Both the position numbers and the translations under genes were made by a program. DNA of 64,000 nt, taken from contig NC_089581.1 of NCBI RefSeq assembly GCF_019320115.1, forward strand, positions 15,463,100-15,527,099. The letters run 5' to 3'. Of the stretch, positions 26,124 through 37,203 are shown piece by piece. Under the pieces are notes generated by a model. It worked only from the letters and a program-made list of their open reading frames with translations, was not told where the DNA came from and ran no database searches. Position 1 is the first letter of the stretch; the number at the start of each line of letters is the position of its first letter. This DNA is from Miscanthus floridulus (Eukaryota > Streptophyta > Magnoliopsida > Poales > Poaceae).

Positions 26124-27488
26124 TGTTGACACAAAATGTGACGCACTGTGCCTCACACACAGCAAGTCGGAAAGCGTGGCTTCAATCGGGTGCCCAAGTG
26201 CTTCATAATCTGGAAACGTGCCAGTCAGTTTGACCTGAAAAAAACTAACAAGGGATAAAACAGTTAAATGCCAAACCAGAACATGTCGGGTGAGACCAGA
26301 CAGTTCTATATATATGGCCCTGAAGCCACTTACAACGACATACAGCTATAGGAAGCTGTCTACCAACAAGTTTATAAACCATTCAGCTAATCGTGAGATG
26401 AACACACGTAAGGATCCGATTGCCAAATGCATGTGCATGGGAAGACATGTTTGAACAAGTAAAATTAATTATGAGTTAATGCATAACCAAGCTCAGCAGT
26501 CCAGCCGAGTTGGGATCCATGAAGAAGGAACGTGCAAATAAACACAATTAAACTAATCTAAAACCTGCATCTGCCGCACGACACCTAGTTTCGTCAAAGC
26601 TTAAACGTAATTAACATGCATGAACCCACGACATGTGACAATCTAGATTAAAATAATTCAGCCATTATGAGCATGTTATCTATTTGCAAAGGTAATATGA
26701 AAGCAATGATCATTGAAGCACGAATAAAACCATAAGAGAGGGCCAAACAATATCAATCTAGATTGGGCAGAAGTGTGTTACAAATATATAAAATATTTAA
26801 AACATGCAACACAGGATAACTTAATGAATCTATTTAGATTTTGCCGTATCTAATAGAGCCGATAACTGTCTTGCTTTCACTAAGCATATTGAGCAAACGC
26901 CTGCCACACGGTATCTATTCATAAACAAAGCATAAGCAAAGACTTCTTGATTGTCAAGCAAAGATCCGCCGCACGATCATTAAAAACAAACAAGACTACT
27001 TACATCACGTTTAAATTCACCGCATGATACTAAACATGATAACAAGGTTGTCGGAACTTACGGAGGTCGACGGATCGATGAGTCCTCTCGAAGAACTCGA
27101 CGACACGACAAAAGGACTCGAAAGTTGGCACGGGGCCGGTTGTATTGATTTGATTGTGAACCCCTATTACAATGGTCGAGGGTCAATATTTATACCCTAG
27201 ACAAAACATGAGTCCTAAAAGACTACGATTTACAAAGGAACTCTTAAACAAACTTGGAAACTACGATTCCTTGCCCTAAACTCTCAGAGTCCTTTATTAT
27301 TACAACTTTTATCTTTTCGATCGGCTTTGCCTGCCATCTTCTGCTTTCCCGAATGAAGTCACCACCTTCTGAAGTAACCGACCGCACAAGCATTTAGCCG
27401 ACCGCTCGTTTTGTTTGCCGAATGTCCTTCTTCCCGCATGCGGGTCCACCTGTTATCTTCCAAAGTCAACCAAAATCCAGTGTTAACA
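26124..27488 (-). repeat. Element C 3' LTR
   Basis: 1,365 bp; on the minus strand TGTTAACACTGG to TTTGTGTCAACA. A TATA-like GGTATAAAT is at 27188-27196 (minus). Aligns with 50309-51623. Confidence 0.88.
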
Positions 27489-27846
27489 CATGCCCCCTCA
27501 ATTTTGGGATAAAAGTTGTTTTATTCTAAAATTGACCACAAGCTCCTTCTTCCTCCTAGGTCTGCATCATTCAACACCGCAGCCGTTATATTCGGTAATT
27601 TCCACTTGATCTTCCCGTTCTTCTTTTGGCTTATTCCTCTTTGATTCTTTTCGGTAAAATTCTGCCTGCGACTGTCAGAAAAATGCTGAAAACACCCCGA
27701 TCTTGCATAAACATTCTTGTGCTAGAGGCGATGCAAACTGCATCGGCTATTTCGTGCTAAAGGCGATATGAATAATATCGGCTATTCTCAGTTTTATTTT
27801 TTAGGCTAAAGGCGATTTTCCTTTTATCGGCTTTTTTGATCTACGT
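27489..27846 (-). other. Element C 3' UTR with CGAT hairpin repeats
   Basis: Non-coding stretch between pol and the 3' LTR. The polypurine tract is the complement of TGCCCCCTCAATTTT at 27491-27505. Three degenerate repeats at 27720-27836 each hold GGCGAT...ATCGGC and can fold into a hairpin (27729-27745, 27764-27780, 27813-27829). Confidence 0.65.
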
Positions 27847-30800
27847 TCATGAACCAACCTCAACACTGGGGTGATATTTCTTAAGAAATCTTCCATTGAT
27901 AGCTCTGGTAAACTCCTCCCCAAATAAAGTCTTCAATATGTATGCATTGCCAGGTACACATTCTACTATTCGGAAAGGACCTTCCCAATTTGGAGACCAT
28001 TTGCCGAACGCTCCATCCTTTGTTCCAACTGGCAATATAGTTTTCCAAACCAAGTCTCCTTCTGTGAATTGCTTCAGCCTAACCCTTTTGTTATAATACT
28101 TGGCAACGCGTATTTTATTTTTCTCAATATTTTCCAATGCCTTGAGATGAATCAAATGTAAATCTTCCAATTCATCCATCATCAGATTCTTATAATCTTC
28201 TTCTACCAATTCTTTCTGTAACACAACTCGCCTTGAACCTGATTGTAATTCCCATGGTAATACAGCATGATGCCCATAAACCAGTTCATAGGGAGACATT
28301 TGAGTGGACCCATGACAAGCCATTCGGTAAGCCCACAATGCTTCATTAAGAACCAAGTGCCATCTCCTTGGTTTTTCATCAATCTTCTTCTGGATGATTT
28401 TAATCATAATCTTATTTGATTCTTCTGCCTGGCCATTAGCTTGTGCATAATAAGGAGAAGAATTATACAACTTAATCCCCATATCTTTGGCAAAATCACA
28501 GAATTCTGAAGAAGTAAATTGAGTTCCTTGATCAGTTGTTATAGTTTGAGGAATCCTGAATCTGTGAATTATATGTTCCTTAACAAAACTGATCATATTC
28601 TCTGACGTTACCTTCTTCAAAGGGATAGCTTCAAGACACTTGGTGAAATAATCCGTGGCCAAGAGTACAAATTTGTGTCCCTTACTAGAAGGAGGATTGA
28701 TCTGACCAATTAAATCTATACCCCATCCTCTGAATGGCCAAGGCTTGATTATGGGATTCATAGCAGATGCTGGAACTTTTTGAATATTACCGAATTTTTG
28801 ACAATTGTGACACCCTTTGTAATATTCAAAACAATCCTCCAACATAGTCGGCCAAAAATAACCAGTTCTCCTAATTATCCATTTCATCCGATAGGCTGAC
28901 TGGTGTGCACCACACAATCCTTCGTGAACCTCATACATCACCTTCTTGGCCTCTTCTTGACTTAAACATTTGAGCGATACTCCATCGATGGACTTGTAAT
29001 ATAACTGATCATCAAGGAACACAAATTTGAGAGCTTTGTACCTAAGTTTTTGGGAAACTTTTTGAGATGGACCTTTCAGATAATTGGTAATTTCGTATCT
29101 CCAATCACCATCTACTTGATCAGTATTTAAAACACCTTCTTCTATAGCAAAAATTTCCCGACTCTCTCGATATCCAGAAGCAGCTTGAGCTAACTTATTT
29201 GCTTCTTCATTGTACTCTCTAGAGATATGATGCAAGGTTACTACCAGAAAATTCTTCAAAAATTCTCTACACTCCTCATAATATTCTCTTAACACATTGT
29301 TCTTGCATTCATACTGACCACTCAGTTGATTAATCACCAACTCAGAATCCCCAAAGATTTCAACAGCAACGGCCATTACTTCTATAAGAAGCCGAAGCCC
29401 TCTAAGCAGCGCTTCATACTCTGCCTGATTATTAGTAACATGGAATTCAATAGGAACCGCATATTCAAAAGTTTTTCCTTGTGGGGAAATCAAGAGAATA
29501 CCAGCACCACCACCTTTGTTACAAGACGATCCATCGAAGAACAAGGCCCAAGGCACAATGCTTATCGCCTCAATAGAAAGATCCCGATGTTGGGTAATAA
29601 AATCGGCAATAATTTGACCCTTTACCGCCTTTGCCGATTCGTACCTTAAATTAAATCCTGACAATGCTAAAATCCATTTGCCAATTCTTCCATTCAAAAT
29701 TGGCATTGATAGCATATGTTTGATTACATCAAAACTAGAAACTACCACACATTCGGCATTCAACAAATAGTGCCGAAATTTGGTACATGAGTAATACACA
29801 CACAAGCAAAGTTTTTCTATAGCCGAATACCTTGTTTCTGGGTCTAGCAGCTTTCGGCTAAGATAAGCTATGACTCTTTCTTTTCCTTCAAATTCTTGCA
29901 TAAGGGCTGATCCTATCGTTAGGCTATCGGCCGCCACATACAACTTAAAAGGCTTGTCAAGTTGTGGAGGTACCAGCACAGGTGGTGCCTTCATATACTG
30001 CTTGATCTCATCAAAAGCCTTTTGTTGTATATCACCCCATACAAATTTTTGATCCTTCTTAAGCTTTAATAAAGGAGAAAAGGGTAAAACTCTCTCTGAT
30101 AGATTGGATATGAATCTTCTTACAAAGTTGATTTTGCCTAACAATGATTGTAATTCTGTGAGATTGGTTGGCGGCACAACTTTATCTATTGCTTCCATGC
30201 TCTTTTTCCCAACTTCAATTCCTCCTTTATGAACTAAAAATCCCAAAAACTCACCAGCCGAAACTCCAAAGGCACATTTGTTTGGATTCATCTTCAAGCC
30301 ATGCTTTCTTGTGCACTCCAGAGTCTTTCTTAAATCGGCTAAATGTCCTTCATAATTTCTAGACTTGACTACTACATCATCGATGTAGATCTCTACAATC
30401 TTGCCGATCAGCTCATGAAAAATATAATTTATAGCTCTTTGATAAGTTGCACCGGCATTCTTTAACCCATATGTCATGACTATCCATTCAAACAAACCAA
30501 TATGACCAGGACATCTGAAGGCTGTTTTTGAAATATCTTCCATTGCCATAAAAATTTGATTATAGCCAGCATTACCATCCATAAAACTAATGACTTCATA
30601 ACCTGCTGCTGCATCTACTAGTAAATCGACAACTGGCATTGGGTAACCATCCATGGGAGTGGCCTTATTAAGATTTCTGAAATCTATGCAAACCCTCATT
30701 TTTTCATTTTTCTTGTATACCGGTACTATATTTGAAATCCACTCTGCATACTTGCATGGCCGAATGAAGTTTGCTTCTATTAATCTTTCAACCTCCTTCT

Positions 30801-31116
30801 TCACATCGGCCAATACCTCCTCTTTGTATATCTTCCGTGGAGGTTGTTTGTAAGGACAAAATCCAGGTTTAATGGGTAATCGATGCTCAACAATGGAACG
30901 ATCCAATCCAGGCATTTCCGTGTAATCCCAAGCAAAACAATCTTTAAACTCTTTCAACAGATCTATCAACTTTGATTTATATTCTGGGTCTAACTTTGCA
31001 CTAATATACATCGGCCTTGGCTTAGAACCATCACCAACATCAATTTCTTCCAACTTATCAGCCGACATAAAACCACGTCCCAACTTTCCTTTGTTGCCAT
31101 CAACAGGATTTCCCAT
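27847..31116 (-). CDS. Element C pol: RT, RNase H, archaeal-type RNase H, integrase
   Basis: Open frame of 1,089 codons without stop or frameshift. In order: reverse transcriptase about residues 100-290, with the first catalytic Asp in F-M-D-G near 180 and Y-I-D-D near 244-247; Ty3-type RNase H about 385-500; a second, archaeal-type RNase H about 522-650 (F-F-D-G near 528, A-E-Y-E-A near 567, G-D-S near 590), a hallmark of the Tat clade; integrase HHCC finger about 731-772; D-D-E core at about 801, 862 and 898; a C-terminal domain with no chromodomain. Start chosen at the ATG at 31116, because an in-frame stop lies just upstream and protease is in another frame. The enzymes would copy retrotransposon RNA to DNA and integrate it. 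Gag and protease upstream carry stops, so the element as a whole is not autonomous. Confidence 0.93.
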   Translation of the reverse strand: MGNPVDGNKGKLGRGFMSADKLEEIDVGDGSKPRPMYISAKLDPEYKSKLIDLLKEFKDCFAWDYTEMPGLDRSIVEHRLPIKPGFCPYKQPPRKIYKEEVLADVKKEVERLIEANFIRPCKYAEWISNIVPVYKKNEKMRVCIDFRNLNKATPMDGYPMPVVDLLVDAAAGYEVISFMDGNAGYNQIFMAMEDISKTAFRCPGHIGLFEWIVMTYGLKNAGATYQRAINYIFHELIGKIVEIYIDDVVVKSRNYEGHLADLRKTLECTRKHGLKMNPNKCAFGVSAGEFLGFLVHKGGIEVGKKSMEAIDKVVPPTNLTELQSLLGKINFVRRFISNLSERVLPFSPLLKLKKDQKFVWGDIQQKAFDEIKQYMKAPPVLVPPQLDKPFKLYVAADSLTIGSALMQEFEGKERVIAYLSRKLLDPETRYSAIEKLCLCVYYSCTKFRHYLLNAECVVVSSFDVIKHMLSMPILNGRIGKWILALSGFNLRYESAKAVKGQIIADFITQHRDLSIEAISIVPWALFFDGSSCNKGGGAGILLISPQGKTFEYAVPIEFHVTNNQAEYEALLRGLRLLIEVMAVAVEIFGDSELVINQLSGQYECKNNVLREYYEECREFLKNFLVVTLHHISREYNEEANKLAQAASGYRESREIFAIEEGVLNTDQVDGDWRYEITNYLKGPSQKVSQKLRYKALKFVFLDDQLYYKSIDGVSLKCLSQEEAKKVMYEVHEGLCGAHQSAYRMKWIIRRTGYFWPTMLEDCFEYYKGCHNCQKFGNIQKVPASAMNPIIKPWPFRGWGIDLIGQINPPSSKGHKFVLLATDYFTKCLEAIPLKKVTSENMISFVKEHIIHRFRIPQTITTDQGTQFTSSEFCDFAKDMGIKLYNSSPYYAQANGQAEESNKIMIKIIQKKIDEKPRRWHLVLNEALWAYRMACHGSTQMSPYELVYGHHAVLPWELQSGSRRVVLQKELVEEDYKNLMMDELEDLHLIHLKALENIEKNKIRVAKYYNKRVRLKQFTEGDLVWKTILPVGTKDGAFGKWSPNWEGPFRIVECVPGNAYILKTLFGEEFTRAINGRFLKKYHPSVEVGS

Positions 31117-31229
31117 TAAAATTTACTATGAGAGCCGACTGCTTGGATCGGCTATTGGCCCTCGCTGAAAACATTTACAGGACCTTCTTTCCACACTTTT
31201 CTAGAGAAACAATCGACGCCTTCATATTC

Positions 31230-33169
31230 CTAGTAGGTAGATTCTGTGGCAGCAACACTTACCGAATCATCAGCATGTACAACTTCAACGTCATCTCCAA
31301 TCCATTGAATGAGAATTTGATGCATGGTTGAAGGAATGCAGCAATTAGCATGGATCCAATCTCTGCCCAAGAGTAGACTATATGCCCCCTTGCCATCAAT
31401 GACAAAAAAGGTAGTAATCAGAGTTTTTGACCCAATAGTCAGCTCGACATGGATATCACCTCGGGTATCGGAAGGGTTGCCAGCAAAGTCCCTAAGCACC
31501 ATGTCAGTTTTCAACAATTCTTCATTAGTCATCCCAAGCTTTCTGAAGGTAGTATAAGGCATGATATTGATAGCAGCCCCTCTATCAACAAACATCTTAG
31601 TTAAAGGCTTGCCATTGACATATCCCTTTAAATAGAGTGGTCTCAAGTGACGATTCTTGATTGGTTTGTCAAAAACAGCCTGTTGTGTTAATACAAGCTG
31701 GGCCATCAAATCCTGACATTCACTTTCATCAAAATCAGAGTACACCTCTTCTTGGACATCTTGGCTTTTGGGAGCTATAAACTCTGATGGGAGGAAGAAA
31801 GCCATGCAAGCATTAGCCAAAGGACCACATTCATCAGGCTTCTTCTTAGGACGCCATATTTGCTTTGTTTCGGTAACTTTCTGTTTCAACTCCCTATTCC
31901 TCAACCGTTGAACTCTTCTTTTCTAACTTTTCCTCAGGCCTGGAGGACACCACTGCCCTTTTTGCCATACGTATCTATAGGAATCAGCTTCTTCATCATG
32001 CACCCTATCATGAATCCAACCTTGACCTGCAAATCTTTTCCTTTGCTGATTCTCAAAATCATCTATTTTTAAGCGCCGATCATCTTCAGGAACCTTCGTT
32101 CCAAGTCTTTCATAGACGGGACGGCGGTTGACTCGAGATTGCCTATACTCAGAGTACTGAGCACTACACTTTGGACAATTATTTCTAGCAGGCAACCTCA
32201 AGCCTTCATTCCAACAATGCCTAAAGAATGAACAACCCCAATGAGACTGCTCCTGTTCTGTCATGTATTCTTCTTGCTCCCTTCGGTATACCTCTTCCTC
32301 ATACCTCCGGCATTCTTCCATAAACCATTGCTTCTTATAGTATTCCTTCTCTTGCTCTCTCTGCCACTTGTTTAGCAAAATACGTGATGTAACTCTGGGT
32401 TTGGAAGTTTGACCTTTCTCAGTTCGGCTATTCTAAAACCGAACTCGTTGCTGCAGCTCTCTACTGGTGACTTGCCGATCCAGGTCAATAGCACCACTTT
32501 TCTTTGCTCTATCAGAAGTCAACACCTTCATCTTGCCTTTACCTTTGAGATCATTGGCAGAGACCATATTCACAGAGAAAGAAATCATATTTTGTGGAAA
32601 AGGCTGATCATCAATTCTCATCTTGCCATCAAACTTCAAATGTCCCTCTTGTATAGCTTTCTGGATTCGTATTCTGAACACTCGGCAATCATTGATAGAG
32701 TGAGAATTAGTGTTATGGAAGCCACAATACTTTTTGTCTTTCACTCCTTCAGGACGTAGCATGGGATGTCCTTCTGGCAGCTTGATGCGTCCTTCCTTCA
32801 TCAATAATGCAAAAAGCCTGTCTACCTTAGTAACATCAAAATCATAGGTTCCCTTTTGTTGTTTCAACCAGCGTTGACTAATTTGAGTAGGCTCCTTTGC
32901 CCAATTCAACTTAGCTGCAGCTATCTCATCTTCATCAATATACTCAGTCGCTTCCTCCAGAAAACCTTGATACACCTCATTAGTGGCATTGTTCTTCTGA
33001 AAACGATTATCTCTCCTAAATCCTTGGGCCTGATTACTCATAGCTGCTAAACGCTGTGCAAGTTGGCCAAGATCATCAAACTCCATGCCAAACAACTTCT
33101 CCTTGATATTCGGCAACATTCCTGCTATAGCTATTCCAGGTAGTTGATCATCTGGTAAATTCAGAGAAT
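31230..33169 (-). pseudogene. Element C gag C-terminal half and protease
   Basis: One frame on the minus strand with stops near 32433 and 31923 that break it into three open pieces. Visible: the capsid C-terminal region, a knuckle-like Y-C-G-F-H-N...C cluster near 32730-32680, a second Cys-rich cluster (H-C-W-N-E-G-L with later C-P-K-C) near 32220-32160, and the aspartic protease with V-D-R-G-A-A near 31600, where the residue after the catalytic Asp is Arg instead of the usual Gly. A TAG near 31230 ends the piece, and pol begins in another frame about 110 bp further on. The frame continues on the far side of element D at 49108. Confidence 0.82.
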
Positions 33170-33174
33170 AACAC

Positions 33175-34620
33175 TGTCGGATACCGTGAGGAGGGGTACC
33201 CTAAGCAAGATCCAACAAACTGCTTAGACCCTAAAACGAGGTCCAATAAGGCAGACGAGGTCCCAGCCAAAAAATCTCCGACTCGCCCAAGGCCCCCTCG
33301 CCGAGGCCCCTTCGCCCGAGGCCTCCTCGCCGAGGCCTCAGAAGAAATACCGATTCTCCGATTCGCCCGAGGCCTCCTCGCCGAGGTCTGCGGTTCTCCG
33401 ATTCGCGCGAGGCCGGCTCGCCACCAGCCCCGCGACCACCGCCTTGACTAGACTATTCCGGCTGGACATCATATCTAATCAAGGCGCTCAACCACCCCGA
33501 CAACCACATGACGGCACAGTATAGCGAAGTGGCAGACCAGCACGTCAGCGCCCTGCCACCCACGACAGGATCGTGCAGGGGTTACCGGCTACTGTGCTAC
33601 CTAAACTCCTGCACCAAGGACAAACGCGACGTGGGGAGTCAGAACTGGGTTCCTGTGACCTCGGGACCAGCGAACTGACCGAGTTCCGCCTCGCCCGAGA
33701 CTCCCGGTAGGGCCCCGGGCGAGCTGGCCATGCTCCGCCTCGTCCGAGGCTGGGCTCGTCCCGCAACCTCGTCGCCTCCGCCTCAAAGGTCGCTCTAGCA
33801 GGCTGTCGCATCCCATTAATGCACCCGGCTGCACCCACTACGTAAGCCACGATCGGCGGTACGCCGCGACAGGAGTGACGGGACAACGGTCAAATCGCCT
33901 TTTTACCATCCCTTACTGACAATACAGGATACCGTATCCTGCAGACGCACGTTCCGCACTGTTCCGCCTAAATCAACAACGACGATGACCGCCAAGACCC
34001 CGCATTGCCGCCTGCAAAGGCCTCGGCACAGCAGGCCTCGGCACAGCGGGTCTCGGCCTCAGCGCGGCGGGTCTCGGCACAACTGACTACAGCAGCCCCC
34101 AGGTCTCGGCACTTCACCAAGTCAACAAATGAACAGGAGCGCAGCATGTCGCCGGCCGGGAGACCATACCGACTAGACGCCGACGGGAACTCCCACGACG
34201 CCGCGCTGCTCCGGGAGCAGAATACGTCAGCAAATAGTAGCCTTCTCATGTACTTCTGGCTTCCTCCTTGTGGGTATAAAAGGAGGTAGCCGGTACCATT
34301 TCTAGGGGGAGAAGGGGGAACAAGAAGACGAACACACCGATAGAACCACGCTTCCACGCTGCTTGGGAACAACGTCTCGAGCAGTCCGCACCACCCTCGC
34401 CGAGACCTGGGACTAGCTCCCTCTCTCACCTAGCTTGTAACCCCTACTACGAGCACTCAGGTGCAAGGAATACAAGATCGATCTCTCAGACTGGACGTAG
34501 GGCCTCGATTGCCTGAACCAGTATAAACCTTGTGTCTCTTTGCATCACCATCCGGGATTAGGGGCACGCAGCACAAATTCACTCATTGGTTGAGGGACCC
34601 CCGGTTCCAAAACACCGACA
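33175..34620 (+). repeat. Element D 5' LTR
   Basis: 1,446 bp. Starts TGTCGGATACCGTGAGGAGG and ends AACACCGACA. Contains repeated GCCCGAGGCC/GCCGAGGCC blocks at 33290-33415. Confidence 0.95.
34275..34283 (+). promoter_or_regulatory. TATA box of element D LTR
   Basis: TATAAAAGG, repeated at 48758-48766 in the 3' LTR; a strong match to a plant TATA box, expected to drive the genomic RNA. Confidence 0.7.
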
Positions 34621-34640
34621 GTTGGCACGCCAGGTAGGGG
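34621..34640 (+). other. Element D primer-binding site
   Basis: GTTGGCACGCCAGGTAGGGG directly follows the LTR; element E has the same with GCGCGCC. This is the characteristic primer-site region of grass Tat elements. I do not assign the tRNA. Confidence 0.8.
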
Positions 34641-34680
34641 CCTTCTGCTGTGTCAGCTTCGTCATCCTAGCAAGTTCCGG

Positions 34681-37203
34681 ATGGCAGACCACATACGACC
34701 ATTGCGTCTCGGCACCATAGTTTGGTTCGGGAGCCTAGAGTTCATGTCTCTAGGGCATGAGTACGACATGGTGCTCCTCACTCCTCGAACCCCACCGTCC
34801 GACTGACGAAGTCGCGCCCCGGCAGCCCTGGCGTAGGCGGCGCCCGGGCGGTCCGCTCTCGCCACGCTCGCCAGGAACGGCGCAAGCAAGGCCACCCCTG
34901 ACGCTACGCGAGCCCGGGGCGGCACGCCATTCCCCGCCGATGCCCTACGACCAGCTGTTGGTACGGGGTCCCTGGCTGGGGACCTGTCTGACCTGAGCCT
35001 GGACAAAGGAAAATCGCCGGTGGCTTACGGCGATGCCCAGTCGTCTAACCCCGCTCCGCCACTCCCTGAAGAGCCGACCCCGGCGGGGCAGAATCTGGAG
35101 ACGGCCCCGTCCCCATACCCCTTTGGGTTGAGAAATGCCGCCGCCTCTTACGCCTATGCTTACGCTGCCACTCACGAGCACCCCTCGGAACGCCGCCAGC
35201 GCTTCGCTCTCGACTTGAGCACCCGCTCCGACTCCTCGGACGAGGACGAGGCATGGCCCAGGGTGGATTTCTCCGAACTCCTGTAACCCTAGGGCTTTGC
35301 GCCAATTCTTGGCCGCAAGCGACTACTGCCTCGGCTACTCCGACTCCGACGATGAAGGGACTTATGATCCGTCTCGTGAGTGCTTCCATGTCGGGCTCGG
35401 GATGCCAAGGGTTGGCGAAGAGGAGGAGAGGACAGGCAACCATTCCCCGCCCCGGGCAGGGGCGGGCGACTGCCACACCTCCGCGTCTCGAGGCCCCGGC
35501 AGCACGGAACGAGAACCCCGTTCGCGGGGGGCATCGACGCCCTGACCTGGAGCAGCTCCGCGAGCTTCAAGCCAAGGTCGAACAAGATCGACTCCTTCTG
35601 CAACTAGCTTCGGGACACTCTCGAGCAGGAGCAGCGAGGGCGCGGTGAGGGCAGAGGGGCCCTGAGGGAGGGCCCGCGACGTCCATCACCGCATCAACGA
35701 CAACGAGGGGGGAGAGCCACCCCCGATCTTTAATCGCGCTAGCCAGAATGTCGCAGCTGCTGCAATGCTGGTCCGAGCAATGCCCGAACCCTCCACCACC
35801 GAGGGGCGACGGGTCCGCGGAGAGCTCCGCGACCTCCTCGAGACCAGCAGCAGTGCAGCAGGCCAAAAGTTCCGCCTCCCGCCGGCGTGGAGGCACTTCG
35901 GAGCAACCCACGGCGCGACCTCGCCAAGGTCAGGATGCCTCGTTTCGTCCCGAGCCCGCTCACGCGCCGACGGTCAACAGGGCCCTCTCGGTGCGCGACC
36001 GACCTGGACACCAACGCGAGGTACAAGGCGACCACGAGGTAGTTGGTAGGCGACGGCGCCACGACAACGGAGCCGCCCGGGGCTACCACCCACACCGAGG
36101 CGGTCGCTACGACAGCGGTGAGGACCGCAGTCCTTCCCCTGAGCCGCCAGGACCTCGGGTCTTCAGCAGGGCCATTCGCGTTGCTCCTTTCCCCGCCCGG
36201 TTTCGATAGCCGGCCAACCTCGCGAAGTACAGCGGCGAGACCAACCCGGAACTCTGGCTCGCCGATTACCGCCTGGCCTGCCAGCTAGGTGGCGCGGACG
36301 ATGACCTGCTCATCATCCGCAATCTCCCTTTGCTCTTGTCGGACTCGGCGCGAGCCTGGCTGGAGCATCTCCCTCCCTCGCAAATCCACGACTGGCACGA
36401 CTTGGTTAGGATCTTCAGTCGGGAACTTCCAGGGCACATACGTGCGCCCTAGGAATTCCTGGGATCTTAAAAGCTGCCGCCAGAAGCCAGACGAGTCTCT
36501 TCGAGACTTCATCCGGCGCTTCTCCAAACAGTGCACCGAGCTACCCAGCGTCGGCGACTCGGAGATCGTCCAGGCTTTCCTCTCCGGCACCACTTGTCGG
36601 GACTTGGTCCGAGAGTTAGGACGCAACGTCCCGCGCTCTGCTGCCGCGCTCCTCGACATCGCCACCAGCTTCGCCTCAGGGGAAGAAGCTGTCGGAGCCA
36701 TCTTCCCCAACACCGATTCCAAGGGGAAGCGGAGGGAAGAGGCCCCCGAGGCCTCAGCCCCCCACCTCCCTAAGAAAAAGAAGAAGGGTCGCCCAGGGAA
36801 GCAGGAAGTTCTCGAGGCCGTCCATGTCGCCACAACGGATCGCAAGAATCCCCGCGGCCCCCGCGGCCCCGGGCTATTTGACGACATGCTGAAGAAGCCC
36901 TGCCCTTACCATCAAGGTCCGGTGAAGCATGCCCTCGAGGAGTGCACCATGCTCCGGCGCTACTACGCCAGGCTCGGGCTCCCCGACGACGACGCCAAGC
37001 AGAAGGGCCTCGGCGGTCGGAACGAGGACAAGGACGACGGGTTCCCCGAGGTACGCAACGCTTTCATGATCTTTGGCGGACCCTCGGCATGCCTCACGGC
37101 GCGCCAGCGAAAGAGGGAACGCCGGGAGGCTTTCTCGGTCAAGGTGGCCACCCCCCAGATACCTCGACTGGTCTCGAGAGGCAATCACCTTCGATCGGGA
37201 TGA
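34681..37203 (+). pseudogene. Element D gag, frameshifted
   Basis: First ATG at 34681. The N-terminal part (34681-35650) is a variable, acidic and proline-rich region. The conserved capsid segment runs from about 36200, with the words W-L-E-H-L near 36360, G-N-F-Q-G-T near 36420 and D-I-A-T near 36655, a basic stretch K-K-K-K-K-G near 36775, and a C-P-Y-H...C cluster near 36900-36950. Element E gives the same order. The reading frame is broken by single extra bases, of which those at 34804, 35282, 35471 and 36417 each sit inside a CpG; there is also a C-run difference near 37150 and a TAG near 36208. Encodes the capsid protein of a Tat element; not translatable as one protein. Confidence 0.82.

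Noticed and set aside
33545..34429. Minus-strand frames of up to 153 codons in the element D LTR, repeated at 48120-48911
   Set aside because: They are in the LTR and are shadows of GC-rich sequence; the indels between the two LTRs shift them.
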